In this document: positions 45,315 through 57,120 of the stretch, in pieces
How positions within the stretch are numbered: position 1 is the stretch's first letter
How the letters are laid out: each line of letters starts with the position of its first letter
DNA from: Lentinus brumalis
Taxonomy: Eukaryota; Basidiomycota; Agaricomycetes; Polyporales; Polyporaceae
Direction: 5' to 3'
Length of the DNA stretch: 64,000 bases
NCBI GenBank assembly: GCA_001792895.1
Contig: MARA01000001.1
Coordinates: forward strand, 3,720,001-3,784,000
Program-made: the position numbers and the translations under genes
Notes under the pieces: model-generated
Database searches by the model: none
Seen by the model: the letters and a program-made list of their open reading frames with translations, nothing else
What the model was told of the DNA's origin: nothing

Positions 45315-46856
45315 CTATAAACCGTTATGACACTCCAGGTGTCCATAGTCCTCGACAAAGGGAGCCAATTCGTCGAGCATGTCTTCAAGATCCTCGTCGT
45401 TGGGAACATTCTTTCCAGGAGCAACCTCGATCCTCAGGACAGACAGCTTCGCCGCGTTGCGTGCTGCACGAGTACGCAAGCAATTTGCGAGGTCCTCAAG
45501 CATGGTCTCCTTCCACGACACCTGGGTAAGATCGAGGCCACGCAAGGCTGGCAGGACGACGCCACCATCGTAACGTCCACTGTCGGCACTGAGGGCGGGC
45601 AAGAAGCGAACCAAGTCGCGCTTGCGTCCACCTAGACTGACGGTCAGAAGTTGTAGACCGGACAACGTGCGGAAGGCCCCGACGAAGGTCTCTCGCCGGG
45701 CTGGACAGGGAATGTTGAGCCGCGTGATCTGCGCTTTCGAGAACAGCGTGCACAAGTGAAAGAGCGCATCGTCGGGACTGTACGCATCCTTCATGAGGCC
45801 GCCCGCAACCATCTCGTATCTTACGGACAAAGTTGCTCCGCTGTCGACGCGGACGGTAAAGACGACCTTCTGGGTCCCGTGATGGATCGAAGCGGACGTC
45901 GCATCTAGGAGGAATGGGAAGTTGTTGGAGTCCTGCGGGAGGAGGCCCGGGAGTCCGCGGAAGTTCTCCAAGTCTTCGAGACCCATCCATATATCGACGG
46001 ATGTGCTTCGGGCGAGCCGAAGGTGCGAAAGAACCGCAAGAACGTCGCACTCCACATGGCTCGAATGGTTAGAGGAGAAGCGGAGTTTGTGCAGACGAGG
46101 AAGATGTATAAGAAGTGACGAGTCCCAATAACCTGGTTGGCGAGCTGCTAGCAGGTCCCCAACGGGGATGGAGAAGTTCAGGTCCAGATATTCGAGTTTC
46201 TGAAATGACCCCAGGATGCGCAGGAACGCGTCAAGATTCGGAACGCGGTCCTTGAAGGAAGGCATTGACATCTCGAGGTCAAGAACGCGGAGGTGTCCGA
46301 CGGGAATGCTGTTCCAAGCAACATCCGAGGTGGCGGCGCGGAATATTTCGAGGGCAGGGTGGCAGGTTCGGTCCACCCTCAGGCCAGGTCCTCCCACGAC
46401 GTTGAATTCCTTGAGCAGCGGCAAAGGGATCTTCCGAAGGTAATGCAGCCACCCCAGGGAGCTGCAATCTTCGCCTGGGAGCACGTACAACTTGGAGATG
46501 CGGGATGCATGCCGGATCACGATATCCTGCGCGTCCTCGGCAGCGTCCCTGTCGTGGAATCGTATGTCGAGAGGGACGTCCACCGACCGTTCAAAGCACA
46601 ACTTCAGCCACTCGACGTTGGTGTAGACGTCGATGACTTGCCAGAGGGTCGGTGTGTGGCGTGCGATATCGTACCAGTGGTGGCACACTTCGGTCACCGC
46701 GAGCCACTTCAGGTCACCGTCTGGCTCCTGCCACCGCTGGTCCTCATCCTCGTCTGGCGGCGGCGAGGCAGCGAGGATACTGAAAACATCGACGAGAACC
46801 TCTCTGGGCAGAATGTTGATCGGGGCTAGGGCATTCGCTGCTCGGAGTAATGCCAC
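45315..46856 (-). CDS. F-box protein 2 (5' end unresolved)
   Basis: Open frame of 513 codons. The F-box lies at about residues 12-80 (INILPREVLVDVFSILAASP, then TEVCHHWYDIARHTPTLWQVIDV), followed by Leu-rich repeats of the same general design as F-box 1 (YTNVEWLKLCFERSVDVPLD parallels EGCVEWLQLCLVRSGSAPLD). No ATG was found in frame upstream of the F-box: the longest frame opens at a GTG at 46856, preceded by a few codons and an in-frame stop. The true start is probably in a short upstream exon joined near 46850, or the gene is 5'-truncated. Confidence 0.75.
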   Translation of the reverse strand: MALLRAANALAPINILPREVLVDVFSILAASPPPDEDEDQRWQEPDGDLKWLAVTEVCHHWYDIARHTPTLWQVIDVYTNVEWLKLCFERSVDVPLDIRFHDRDAAEDAQDIVIRHASRISKLYVLPGEDCSSLGWLHYLRKIPLPLLKEFNVVGGPGLRVDRTCHPALEIFRAATSDVAWNSIPVGHLRVLDLEMSMPSFKDRVPNLDAFLRILGSFQKLEYLDLNFSIPVGDLLAARQPGYWDSSLLIHLPRLHKLRFSSNHSSHVECDVLAVLSHLRLARSTSVDIWMGLEDLENFRGLPGLLPQDSNNFPFLLDATSASIHHGTQKVVFTVRVDSGATLSVRYEMVAGGLMKDAYSPDDALFHLCTLFSKAQITRLNIPCPARRETFVGAFRTLSGLQLLTVSLGGRKRDLVRFLPALSADSGRYDGGVVLPALRGLDLTQVSWKETMLEDLANCLRTRAARNAAKLSVLRIEVAPGKNVPNDEDLEDMLDELAPFVEDYGHLECHNGL

Positions 46857-47312
46857 TCGCGAGAGATGAGTGGCGCGAAACTTTGACTTCGTTCAGTTAT
46901 CCGGCTATGTAGGTTCGATCCTGGTCACGTACCGGCCGCAACATTATGGTCCACGAATCAGCTAAGCAAGTCGGACTGACTGATGAATAGACGGAGTCGG
47001 TGGTCGGAAGTGAGAGGATGGGCAGAGAAGACCACTCTTTTAAGAGGCCTTGCTGCAAACAATGCTACTTTGTTCGCCGGAATCGTAAGAAAGGTTCTAG
47101 GCTCGCAGGGCCAGCCTCTAGTAACTCGTCCCTTTTGTTATAGTATGTCTTCAGTAGGTCACGGTCTATTATGCCAATGAGTTGATCATATGGCAATATC
47201 AGTACTGTGTCATACGCTCGCCGAGAATCACGTCCATCGGATGATATGCTATGTATACTGTAGCGAAGGGAGCCTCTACGCTACAACTCCTGCACAGAAC
47301 AGAAATTTCCCT
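46857..47312. other. Intergenic F-box 2 - UbiA
   Basis: 456 bp, AT-richer; would contain any missing first exon of F-box 2. No other feature. Confidence 0.35.
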
Positions 47313-48432
47313 TCACATCATCTGATAGGATGTGTACCACTTCGCCGCCTCGACACCACCGTAAAGCAGCGCTGTCAGCGTCTGGGAGTGGAAGCTCAGA
47401 CGGTACAGACCCCGCGGACTGTTCTCGTTGAGGAACCAGACAAGCAAAGTCGCATACAGGGACGCGAACACGATGTAGGGGTTGTATGGGTATAGGAGCA
47501 TCGTGCCAAGATGGACGGCGGTAAGCAGCATCTTGGTCCGGAAGACACTCTTGAGGAGCACTGGAATCGTGGGGACCTGCTTCTCCCAGTCCTCGTGAAA
47601 ATCTCGGACGTCAGCCATCACCTGCAGAGGGCGTACTTTCAGCGGATGTTGTTGCAGACATCAAGAGCACAACGTACTGCGTGGCAAGCGCGATTGATAG
47701 TGGACCAGATGATTATTTGGGTCGGATCCCAGATACTGGGGTCCGACGACGTCGAATGTGTAAGGATAGAGTTGACGACAGCGAAGGTGCCGCAACTATG
47801 GCAATATTATCAATGATTGAGATCCGTACAGCGTGGAAGAGACGCACCCTCTGATGATTCCGATGATGACCGCCTTCATGCCTGGAATCCGCTTGATAGA
47901 AAAGGCATTTCGGCCAGAGCTGTCATCGCTCCGCCAATTATGCTTCCGCTGTCGCTTGTCACCAAAGGTGAATAGTCTGAAATCCCACAGCAGGGCCGGA
48001 GCGAGGAAGACGGTGACCATGACCCATGTCCACGCTGGCGAGGACGCGAGGGCGAAGAGTAGGAGGATAGCACTGGTGACCAGGAGGAGCTTGGCCTGGT
48101 TGAAGATCGCTGTCATCTCCCTGTTCTCCGTCTTCAGCGCGTACAATTGCATCGGCTTCTGGTCAAAATAGTGATCCAGTCCGATGGCAAGGATGTCTGA
48201 AGAAACACAGATGACGACCTGGGGAGGTTGAATGCGAAGCAGAGCAATCGCATACCATGAGCGCATGTTTCCTACTTCGAGAGCAGAGAGCACCTACCGG
48301 TCTCCAGTCAACCGTGCCGTAGATTGAGCGCGACATGAAGGTGGACAGGCCGAGACTGCCGACGGACAGCATGAGTGGATGGGTCAGGAGCTCATCCTTG
48401 AGTTTATGGGAGGTGAGCGGGGTGGAATGCAT
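47313..48432 (-). CDS. UbiA-superfamily membrane prenyltransferase or UbiA-type terpene cyclase
   Basis: Integral membrane protein that would act on prenyl diphosphates. Exons 48298-48432, 47848-48218, 47678-47795 and 47313-47621 sum to 933 nt, or 310 residues, the usual UbiA length. The first Asp-rich site is SSDILAIGLDHYFDQKP (residues ~51-67). The second is ADVRDFHEDWEKQVPTIPV (~210-230), with the DxxDxxxD arrangement and the following T-I/L-P-V that mark UbiA enzymes. Hydrophobic segments include LLVTSAILLLFALA, WVMVTVFLAPALLW, MLLTAVHLGTMLLY and YIVFASLYATLLVWFL. Introns are 52-79 bp with GTAGGT, GTGCGT and GTACGT donors. The substrate is unknown; an MFS transporter lies immediately upstream and a GGPP synthase 7 kb away. 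Confidence 0.68.
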
Positions 48433-48769
48433 GGCGGAGAGTTGAAAGTATTGCGACCGTGGCCGGTCACTCTTCTCGGAGGCATAGATATACCTGATGA
48501 CGCCGTGTCAGTGCGTGCCTAAACTTCAGCTGAAACTCACGGATGCTTGGCAATTGCGCATTTCAGGACTTGTAGCACCGCTTCTTGCTCCCGCTAGCTG
48601 CTAGCTGCGGGCCCCAAAAGAGCGCGAGATCTGGAGATACCATGTAGAAGGCGTTTGTCAAGTCTCGTTGGTGATATTTGTCTGCGTCAGAAAAGCATTG
48701 CAAACAGCCAAGTGTGTACTGTACACCTGAAACACTTGGTCCTGACGCCCCAGACGCCTATGTACGCCC

Positions 48770-50920
48770 TCAGACAACTTCAGGTACCCCTCTAGACTCG
48801 CCAATAGCTGTCAGCACTGCAGTGCCACCCGCATTCGACAATGGGATGCCTTTCCCCGACTTCCGATCCAAGTCGGCCTCCTCAGCGGTGAGCGAGATCA
48901 AGAATCCGACCGCTACGAAAGGGACAGTAGCGATCATCATCGTGCCAAACGCTTTACCGTAGGACTGAGACGCCAACATCTGAATGTGCTCAGGCAACGA
49001 GCGTATACCACTCAACGCCTGCAGTTGCGGAAGATACTGTGGGATATTCTAGGTCAGGCGCAGATACCGATGCGTGGCATGGAACGGTGCTACGTGAGAT
49101 TCACGTACCTGCGATGCCTCAGAGTCGGCAAGCATGTTGTTGAGGAAGACGTTCTGAATGATTGACCCTTGCACAGCGATCCCAATGATGGCTCCGAGCG
49201 ATTTGCTCCACATGGTCATCGTCGTTACACTCGCCAGGAGCTCGCGCGACACCTTGCTTTGTGCTGACACGGTGTTGGTCTGAGCGATGAAGCCTACACC
49301 AGCGCCAGACATTGCGAGGAAGACGTATTCGACAGCGCGAGGGAGGGTGCCATTGAGCATGATCAGAAGGCCGTTGGCTATCAGGTTGACGAGTCCGCCT
49401 GCCCACAGCCAGGGCCGCGTGCGTCCGCTCCAGGACATCAGCTGCCCGACAATGGTGGTGAAGATTATCATGGTCCCAACACTGTCGACCTCGGGTTAGA
49501 TTCGACGACAGACAACTTGCCGATAGGGAAAACTGACTATGGCAGTATTTCTAACCCGGATACTAGCTGATTGTCGCCGCGAACGAGCTGGTAATAGGAC
49601 GGGACGTATGCCGCCAGGCCGTAGATAGAACTGGCAGAATAGAGTCAGCATCGTGCGGATTCAGCAAGGGTTGCGCGACCTACACCGAGGTGAAAAAGTA
49701 ATTGCCAGTCGACGCCGTCACATTCCGGATCCTGAACATCTCAAGAGGGACGATGGGGAACTGTGGGATGTACAGCTCGTAGAGGATATACACGGGGACG
49801 AGGACGCCCCCCACGACAAGCACGGAGATGATCACAGGACTGTTCCACGGGTAGGTCGTCCCGCCCCAAGTGAGACCCATGCACAAAGTGACAACGCATA
49901 CGGCGATGAGAATTATTCCGCCGAAGTCGACATCCTTGAAGGTGACACCTGGTCGCTTCCTATTCGGGATCTTCTTCACGAAAACCAAGAGGACTCCGAT
50001 CGCCGGTCCGGAAAAAACAAGGTTGATCCAAAAGCACCATCGCCAGTTGAACCTCGTGAAGATACCGCCAAGGACCTTGGATGTAACATGAGAGTGAGCG
50101 CCATGAAACTCGCAGGAATGTACGAAACGCACGGGTCCGATGACAATTGCGATAGCCGTCCGGGCGTACATCGCGCCCACATACTTCCCCCGATCGCGGA
50201 GGGGAACCATCTGGCTGATTATGATCATACACACGACCTGCCAGGATTGAGCGCTATTGTGAGCGGAGAGACCGCGTACAAGTCTGGGATTTGGATGGAC
50301 TTACAAGCAACCCTGCTGCTCCGATACCTATGTGAAGCCGCTGTCAATATACGAGCGACAATGACAGGACTCCGGACTCACCAGCTATTGCCCGTCCGCA
50401 GCAGAACCATATGTAGTTTGTCGCAACGGCACAGAAGAGTGAACCGATGTCGAAGACGATGATTGACAGGAAGAGCATGCTCCTGGAGCCGTACAGGTCG
50501 GTGCCGCGACCGAAGATGGGCTGGAACACGGTTGAAGTCAGCAAGTAAGCCAGGGCGATCCCTAATGCGACGTCAGCGGGCCGCGAGAAGAATTGCGGAG
50601 AACATACAGCTTTGTTGCGGCAACGCATCATACTCCGATGCGATGGTAGGCATAGCTGTAGCTATGATCGTCTGGTCTAGCGAACCGAGGAATGCTGCGA
50701 CAGACAACCTACAAATTCTGTCAGCGCCATAGGGCGCGGTGAATGAGTGACATACACACGCAAGGAATACGAGGTGGATTTCAGTGTTCGACAACGGTGC
50801 GGGCTCTTCGTCTGTGTTCTTTGACACGGCTGCCACGGCCGCTGGTTCGTCGTTCAAGCACGCTTTGGCCCCAGCTTCGACGGTGGTCGTGGACGGCTTG
50901 ACGGCAGATTCCAGCGTCAT
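48770..50920 (-). CDS. MFS transporter, DHA2 (14-TM) type
   Basis: Plasma-membrane drug or metabolite:proton antiporter of the major facilitator superfamily. It is split by several short introns; for example exon 1 ends VFLA at about 50760 and joins LSVAAFLGSLDQTIIATAMP. Landmarks in order: a charged cytosolic N-terminus (~50 residues), TM1 with LDQTIIATAMP, WIALAYLLTSTVFQPIFGR then GTDLYGSR (motif A), SLFCAVATNYIWFCCGRAIAG, GGIFTRFNWRWCFWINLVFS then GPAIGVLLVFVKKIP, and later segments around VFLAMSGAGVGFIAQTNTVS and AFGTMMIATVPFVAVGFLI. The ATG at 50918-50920 is chosen. An upstream GTG-initiated extension is not believed. It lies next to the UbiA gene, so it may export that pathway's product. 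Confidence 0.82.
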
Positions 50921-51012
50921 CTCGATTGTTCGAACAGAGATCTCGTCAGCAGTTGCGAGCTTGACTAAATCAGTGAACTGGGAGGCGCATACGACTAGCA
51001 ATACTCACTAGT

Positions 51013-51748
51013 ATAAGGGCGGGGTATTCCACACGAACGGAGTCCGAGTCTCAGCTGCAACAGTGAATTAGTATTTGAGGTACTTAGGAATCATTCTGTA
51101 CCCGCTGCTGTAACCTCGACGCGAGTAGATAAGGGGTAGCCATCCAACCTTTTATGGTATTCACATCGCAAACGCCGGCGGAGCGTACAATCTGCCGAAT
51201 GCGCGCATTGCGGAGGGACAGACTCACGGATGGCTTGTCCTGGATATTGAAAACGACTGAATGCGTGTCACAACCCCGGCGGTCCGCCGTCTCGGATGCG
51301 TTTCGGAACCGCTGTCAAGCCGGGGTATCGCGGTAAAATGCCAGGACATCGTGATGAATGAGGGCTTGAAGCCTAGCCCACAAGCTTGGCTGGCGGTTCA
51401 AGAAGAGGCAGTGCGACGCAGCGACCGCCGCTGACCGCTCAACAACCGCTAGCGCACGGATGCGCGTCTGGATTGCCATTTATGGAGTAGACACGACAAC
51501 CACCGCCACGTGGCGCCACTGCCACCACTGGCGGCGCCGGACGCGACAAGATGCAACATCAACTTCCGGCTTGCCAAGATTCAAGCACTCAACTATTGCA
51601 GTAGTTCCAATCATCCTGGTCGGCATATGTCACTTTGGGAGCGCGCAGCTCATTTCGGACTGTCGCATTACTCTTTTTCACCGAGCGAGGAAGGATATTT
51701 GACCGAACCGAACCCGCAGCATTCCCCCCAGTACATGACCGATGACCG
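51013..51748 (+). repeat. Dispersed direct repeat R, copy A
   Basis: About 0.7 kb similar throughout to 54918-55600. Shared landmarks in the same order include the start (ggtatt/c-cacacgaac-gagt), gcggtccgccgt, ccgctgtcaag, cacgacaaccaccgccac / cacaacaaccaccgccac, tcaagcactcaact (51581-51594 here) and gatatttgaccga near the end. There is no obvious long ORF. It could be a solo LTR, a non-autonomous element or a segmental duplicate. Confidence 0.75.
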
Positions 51749-52455
51749 TGTAACGCATGTCATATCAGTATCGCTCGTTGTCTGGGAAGGTCTGCGCGCT
51801 CGAGCAACACAGTGAGTACCGCGCACCTTTCTCGAGTACGACCTTGGAGTCGGACGGACTGACGACGTACGCGGCTTCCAGCGAGACCGCGTGGTGCTTC
51901 CAGACGCAGGTATGGTTCTCTTGTAGTCGTATTGTCAGTGCCTTGAGCATAAAAATGGCGGACCGGCGACTTGTGGTGCGCGAGGACGCCTCATCCGAGG
52001 ACGATGTCAATTGACACAGCGCGCGGGTTGTGACGATGTGCGGAGTACTGTGCTGTGATCGAGGCGCCGTGCACGACATATGTAGACGTACACGGCTTTC
52101 CGCCGATGTACTTAGTGACGTTTCACACCTATCAAAACAAGGATGTTGTCAGTATTCGAACGCGCAAACAGACAAGCGGGAAGACGCACGCGTGTCCCGA
52201 GCTTGCGCGAATTCCAAGACGGGGGCGGCCGGGCGACGCATACTCAGTATGTCAATCATAACAGTCCGTACCGGGCTGCTGCATGTGTTACGTTGGCAAG
52301 ACGGGAGACAAGAGCAAGCACAGAGCGAAGTTGAACGCGCGCGGTCGTAGCGGCCTCCTTCCTAATCGGGATGAAAAGTATGACTCCAACTTACCACCAA
52401 AACTTCCAATCGATCCTGCTTCTGCTCGTCACTTCTCTGACTCCGGAAACTCAGT

Positions 52456-54814
52456 GTGGCGACCGTCTTCTCACTCCGACTGCCATCACTCCTGTCTGTA
52501 TATACTCGCTTATTCTCTGCACCTGCGCCTGTATCTGTAACCCGCCCACAAAACGCTTGTGCACTCCGTATAAGCCCAAGCCTTTCCCGCAACCTCTCAA
52601 GCATCCGAAATTACAAGCATTCGAGTATCCGGAGATACACCATGGCCTCCACATCAACTGACACCGCCAACCGACCAAAACTTGGTCCCTCCCCCTTCTC
52701 CGTTCCAGCGGATCTCCCCAAACTCACCGAGGTGCCGGGCACCGACCCCACCCGCTGCGTCCTAGATTCCTTCCGAATCGCCATCGCCAAAAGCGTTGCC
52801 GATGCTCTTGAGTTGACGATTGAGCAGGTCTACCAGGGCGTAGACTACGGGAAGAAGGGCGAGGACTTCACCGTGGCACTTCCGCGGTTCCGACTCCCGG
52901 GGAAGGTCGACGACTTGGCGAAGAAGGTCATAGACAAGGTGAGCGGAACACTTGTGGTCGACTACTCTTTGCCATATCCCTGCTTCGTGCACTTGCAATT
53001 TGAAGGCTGGACATGAGTACGCGCTCGGGTTAGGGTTTCACCTTCCTCAGCCTGCCTCTATTCCACGCTAATCGTATGACGGACACGTACTGACTGTCAT
53101 AAGTTCCAACCAGATGACTGGGTCGAGTCCGTGACCCACGACCGCGCCTTCCTGCACTTCAAGTGCCGAACGGCTACCCTGAACCGCCTCATCCTCGACC
53201 AAATCCATGCCCTCACCTATGACACCGAATCAAAACAGCCCGAGTACGGCGCAAACTCCATCGGCGAGGGTAAGCGCGTCGTCATCGAGTACTCCTCGCC
53301 CAACATCGCAAAGTCATTCCATGTCGGCCACCTGCGCAGTACGATCATAGGAGCGTTCCTTGCGAACTTGTACAAGGCGTGTGGTTGGGACGTCCTCTCG
53401 CTGAACTACCTGGGTGACTGGGGAACGCAGGTTAGTGTCCTTCGTTCGTTAAGCTATGTCTTCAGCTGACTTCGCAGCGCAGTTCGGTCTTATTGCGGTC
53501 GGCTTCGAGAAGTACGGCTCGCAGGAGGCTCTCGAGAAGAACGCGATCCAGCACCTCCTCGAGATCTACGTGAAGGTGAACGCCGACGCAGAGAAGGACC
53601 CGTCGGTCCGCGAGCAGGCGGCCGCGTGGTTCAAGCGGATGGAGGATGGTGACGAGGAGGCGCTCCGGAACTGGCGGGTCTGGCGCGAGCTGTCAATCAA
53701 GAAGTACGAGGAGGAGTACGCGCGGCTGAACGTGCACTTCGACGAGTACACTGGGGAGAGCATGGTTGGCGCGCAGACGATGGAGGCCGCGGTGAAGAAG
53801 CTGCACGAGATGGGTCTCATCGAGGAGGACAATGGTGCGCTCCGGGTCAACCTGGAGAAGTACAAGCTCGGCAAGGCTGTTGTCCGGAAACGAGGTGGGT
53901 GATCCGGCCTCGGGGTCGAGGCGTACACATCGCTGACACGCACATACAGACGGCACGTCCATCTACCTCACGCGGGACATCGGCGCGGCGATCGAGCGGC
54001 ACGAGAAATACAAGTTCGACAAGATGATCTACGTCGTTGCCGCGCAGCAGGACCTGCATCTCCAGCAGTTCTTCAAGGTGCTGTCGCTCATGGGCTACGA
54101 TTGGGCGGACAAACTCGAGCACGTCAATTACGGCCTCGTGCTCGGCATGAGCACCCGCAAGGGCACCGTCGTCTTCCTGGACCAGATCATCCGCGAGGCC
54201 GCGTCCGTCATGCACGAGCAGATGCGCAAGAACGAGGAGAAGTACAAGGCGATCGAGGATCCCGAGAAGGTCGCACTCGAGATCGGCATCACCGGTATCA
54301 AGATTCAGGACATGGCTGCCAAGCGGTGCGTTTGTATCCTTCCTCACTTTTGCTCCATTTTGACTCATTCCTCATGTATAACAGAATCAACAACTACACG
54401 TTCAACTGGGAACGCATGCTCTCCTTCGAGGGCGATACCGGCCCGTACCTCCAGTACGCGCACGTCCGGCTCTCCTCTATCGAGCGCAAGAACCCCGAGC
54501 TGCTCCCGCTCCCTGCACCCTCCAAACTCAACCTCGAGTCCCTCGTCGAGCCGCAGGCCCGCGAGATCGTGTTCCTGCTTGGGTCGTACCCTGACGTCGT
54601 CAAGACGGCGTTGAAGACGCACGAGCCAAGTGGCATCGTGACGTTCGCGTTCCGCCTGAGCCACGCGATCTCGAGCGCATGGGAGACGGTCATCGTCAAG
54701 GGCGAGCAGGACAAGGAGAAGGCCAAGGCGCGCATGGCTCTGTATCTCGCGGCGCGGGATGTGCTGGGCGCGGCGTTGCGGTTGTTGAGCATCAAGCCGC
54801 TCGAGCGGATGTAG
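52456..54814 (+). CDS. Arginyl-tRNA synthetase, cytosolic with possible mitochondrial leader
   Basis: Class Ia synthetase charging tRNA-Arg with arginine. Exons are 52456/52642-52938, 53104-53430, 53483-53894, 53950-54325 and 54385-54814. From the first in-frame ATG (52642) the product is 613 residues, matching yeast cytosolic ArgRS. Visible: an N-terminal Add-1-like domain, the HIGH-type site [45 protein letters not shown], the degenerate KMSKS loop GMSTRKG, and the anticodon-binding C-terminus with [17 protein letters not shown] and the conserved end IKPLERM. The frame is open 62 codons upstream of the ATG and reads as an Arg/Ser-rich, acid-free leader ([20 protein letters not shown]), but it has no ATG. 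The first intron ends in CATAAG. Flanked by repeat R on both sides. Confidence 0.93.
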
Positions 54815-54917
54815 ATGCGTAGTGTAGACATTGACTCTTTTGAGGCTCTAGTGTAATGCTATCACTGGTCGAGCGAATCGAGGGACGGACAGATGATAGC
54901 CGCAAGGACTCACTGCT

Positions 54918-55600
54918 ACGTATGAGTACTGGCTAGGTATCCAACACGAACAGAGTTTATAGCACAGCTGCAACATTGAGATTCACCCCTGCCTGCTACA
55001 CACATGATGGCAGGCGCTCCGCACCGCTTCCCCGTGCCCCGTCGCCTCACAGTTTCATCGCCGACGCCTCCGGAGCATACAAGCAGCGGAATGCACACGT
55101 TGCTGATGGACAAACTCACGTATGGGCTGTCCTGAATATTCGAAAAGACTGAATGTGTGGCACAACTCCGGCGGTCCGCCGTATCGGATGCGTCACGGTT
55201 TCTATACCGCTGTCAAGTTGGGGTGTCACCATGGAACACCAGCACATGAGGGCTTCTTGGCTGGCGGTTTGAGGAAAGGCGGTGCGATCGCCGCTGCTAA
55301 CCGCATGTATGACAGATGCGCGTCTCGGTTGCCATTCATGGAATAGGCACAACAACCACCGCCACTGCCACCAGCTGCCACCACCCGCCGGCGGCGGACG
55401 CGACAGCTTGCCAAGACTCAAGCACTCAACTGTCGCAGTGGTCCTAATCATGCTGGGCGGCATCGTATTATTGGTAGGGCGCAGTTCAGTCCGGACTTTG
55501 AATCACCTCTCTATCACTGATCAAACGAGGAACGATATTTGACCGATTACCGCAGCATTCACCCCTCCCTGGCCGCCTCTTCAGTGCATGACGAATGACC
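54918..55600 (+). repeat. Dispersed direct repeat R, copy B
   Basis: Second copy of the element at 51013-51748, in the same orientation, about 100 bp downstream of the ArgRS stop. It carries the landmark tcaagcactcaact at 55418-55431. Small indels and substitutions separate the copies, so the duplication is not very recent. Confidence 0.75.
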
Positions 55601-55688
55601 TTGATGCCATGCCATCATAGTACACCCATAAATAGGTATGTCTGGTGTAGTAAAGCTAATGTATTCAATCGAAATTCCTCATGGGAGC

Positions 55689-57120
55689 CTATGCAGGTCG
55701 CTCCACATGCAAGGCCTGCAGGATCTTCTCGAGCTTGACATTACCGCCCAGCCGAGCAATCTCCGCCTTGACCTGAGCCTCTAGGTCATACATGACCCCA
55801 AGGGTGTAGTCGAATGACTTCGTACGGTCGCGCAAATAATTGATCGTGTGTTTCTTCAGCGTCGGCGTAGCCGGACGGTTCTGTAGCACGTCTTCGGGGG
55901 AAAACACAGGATCAGGAGAGAACGGGGCGCGACGCACGAGGACGGACACTCACTGAGTACTTGGCGGTTTGAGGTATCTGCCCGGATGCCGTGGATGACG
56001 GGGAACGAGAACTTTCCCTCCGTCAGATCTTCAGCGAAGCCCTTGTTCTCCGTGTACTGGCATGCCAATGTGAGATGCCAGTCGGATGATGACAAGAGAA
56101 TGAGCGGACGCACTTGGGTACTCTGTAAGTTCATATAGTCATCTCGTATCTGGAAGTATATGCCGAACAAGTTGACCAAAGGGACGTAATCCCTACAGGC
56201 GGACATCAGACGCAGACATCAATGCCCTTCGGCGACACTTACACATCCACATTCGCCGTGGAACACGCCATCATGAGTTTGATAGCCACGCGAAACAATC
56301 CTCCGGTCTCTGCAGAATGCATCAACAGTCCGCCATCGGAGACTGGATCCGATTAGTTCTCACTGTCATTGACCATCGAGATATACTCTTCTTCGGTGGG
56401 ACATTGAAGAGAGTCACGCCAGAGCAACTCCAGACCCTGGCCCCTATGAAGCGACAGTAGTTCGTCTAGGGACGTAGCAATAGTAACTCCGGGTGTCCAT
56501 CACAGTAGCACGAGACATACCTGTGACTATGCGATCGAGCTCCTTGTAGGGCCCGAGACGCTTCGGTGCATCCTCGGAGGGCAGTCCCGCATGGTCCCCG
56601 GTCCCGGAGCGAAGGGCAAACAGCTCTCGGTATGCAAGGAAGTAGACGTAGTTCGCGGAGTTGATGGTCTGCGGGACCCCGTATATCTTGTGCGCGACTG
56701 GTCCGCGTCAGGCATAGGTCGTATCACCCTAATTGATCGACTCACCCGGCACCCCTCTGCGGAGGTGGGCGTCGTCCTCTATATCGTCTATGCTGGACTA
56801 AGGTCATTGCGCGGAAGATAGAAACAGCAGCGAAGAGTCTCACAGCAGGCTCGCAGTGTGCAGCATGCTCACGATCTTGGAGATAGTCTTCAGCTTGTCC
56901 TCAGGGACCTTCAGCCACAAATCGAACGCCTCTAACATCTGTCCTCTGATCTCCTTGCCTGGGACAGAGGCTATGTGCGTGAAGGGCTCCAGGAGGGCCT
57001 GCGTAACGGTCTGAGCGAGACTCGAATAAGCGTATGAAGATAACTCACGGCTTCATTGGCAGGCGACCAATTATCGGATGCGGCCAGAATTGACTGAACG
57101 TCCAAAGTCTTCGAAGACAT
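55689..57120 (-). CDS. Geranylgeranyl diphosphate synthase
   Basis: Trans-prenyltransferase making GGPP from FPP and IPP for protein prenylation and terpenoids. About nine short exons can be followed. Exon 1 (57049-57120) is [18 protein letters not shown]... . Later exons read [17 protein letters not shown], then the first Asp-rich motif [19 protein letters not shown] and [15 protein letters not shown]. The second motif is [14 protein letters not shown], followed by [19 protein letters not shown] and VIHGIRAD. The C-terminus is [20 protein letters not shown] with stop at 55689. The total is roughly 330 residues, typical for fungal type III GGPPS. The exon joins use clean GTGAGT/GTAAGT-type donors; one donor is GTGCGT. 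Confidence 0.92.

Noticed and set aside
51154..52014. Small ORFs inside and after repeat R as transposase fragments
   Set aside because: No recognisable transposase, RT or integrase motif; frames are not conserved between the two copies.
54101..54814. 237-codon frame beginning with Arg/Gly-rich peptide within ArgRS
   Set aside because: Its first half is a shadow of ArgRS exon 4; only the part after 54385 is the true last exon.
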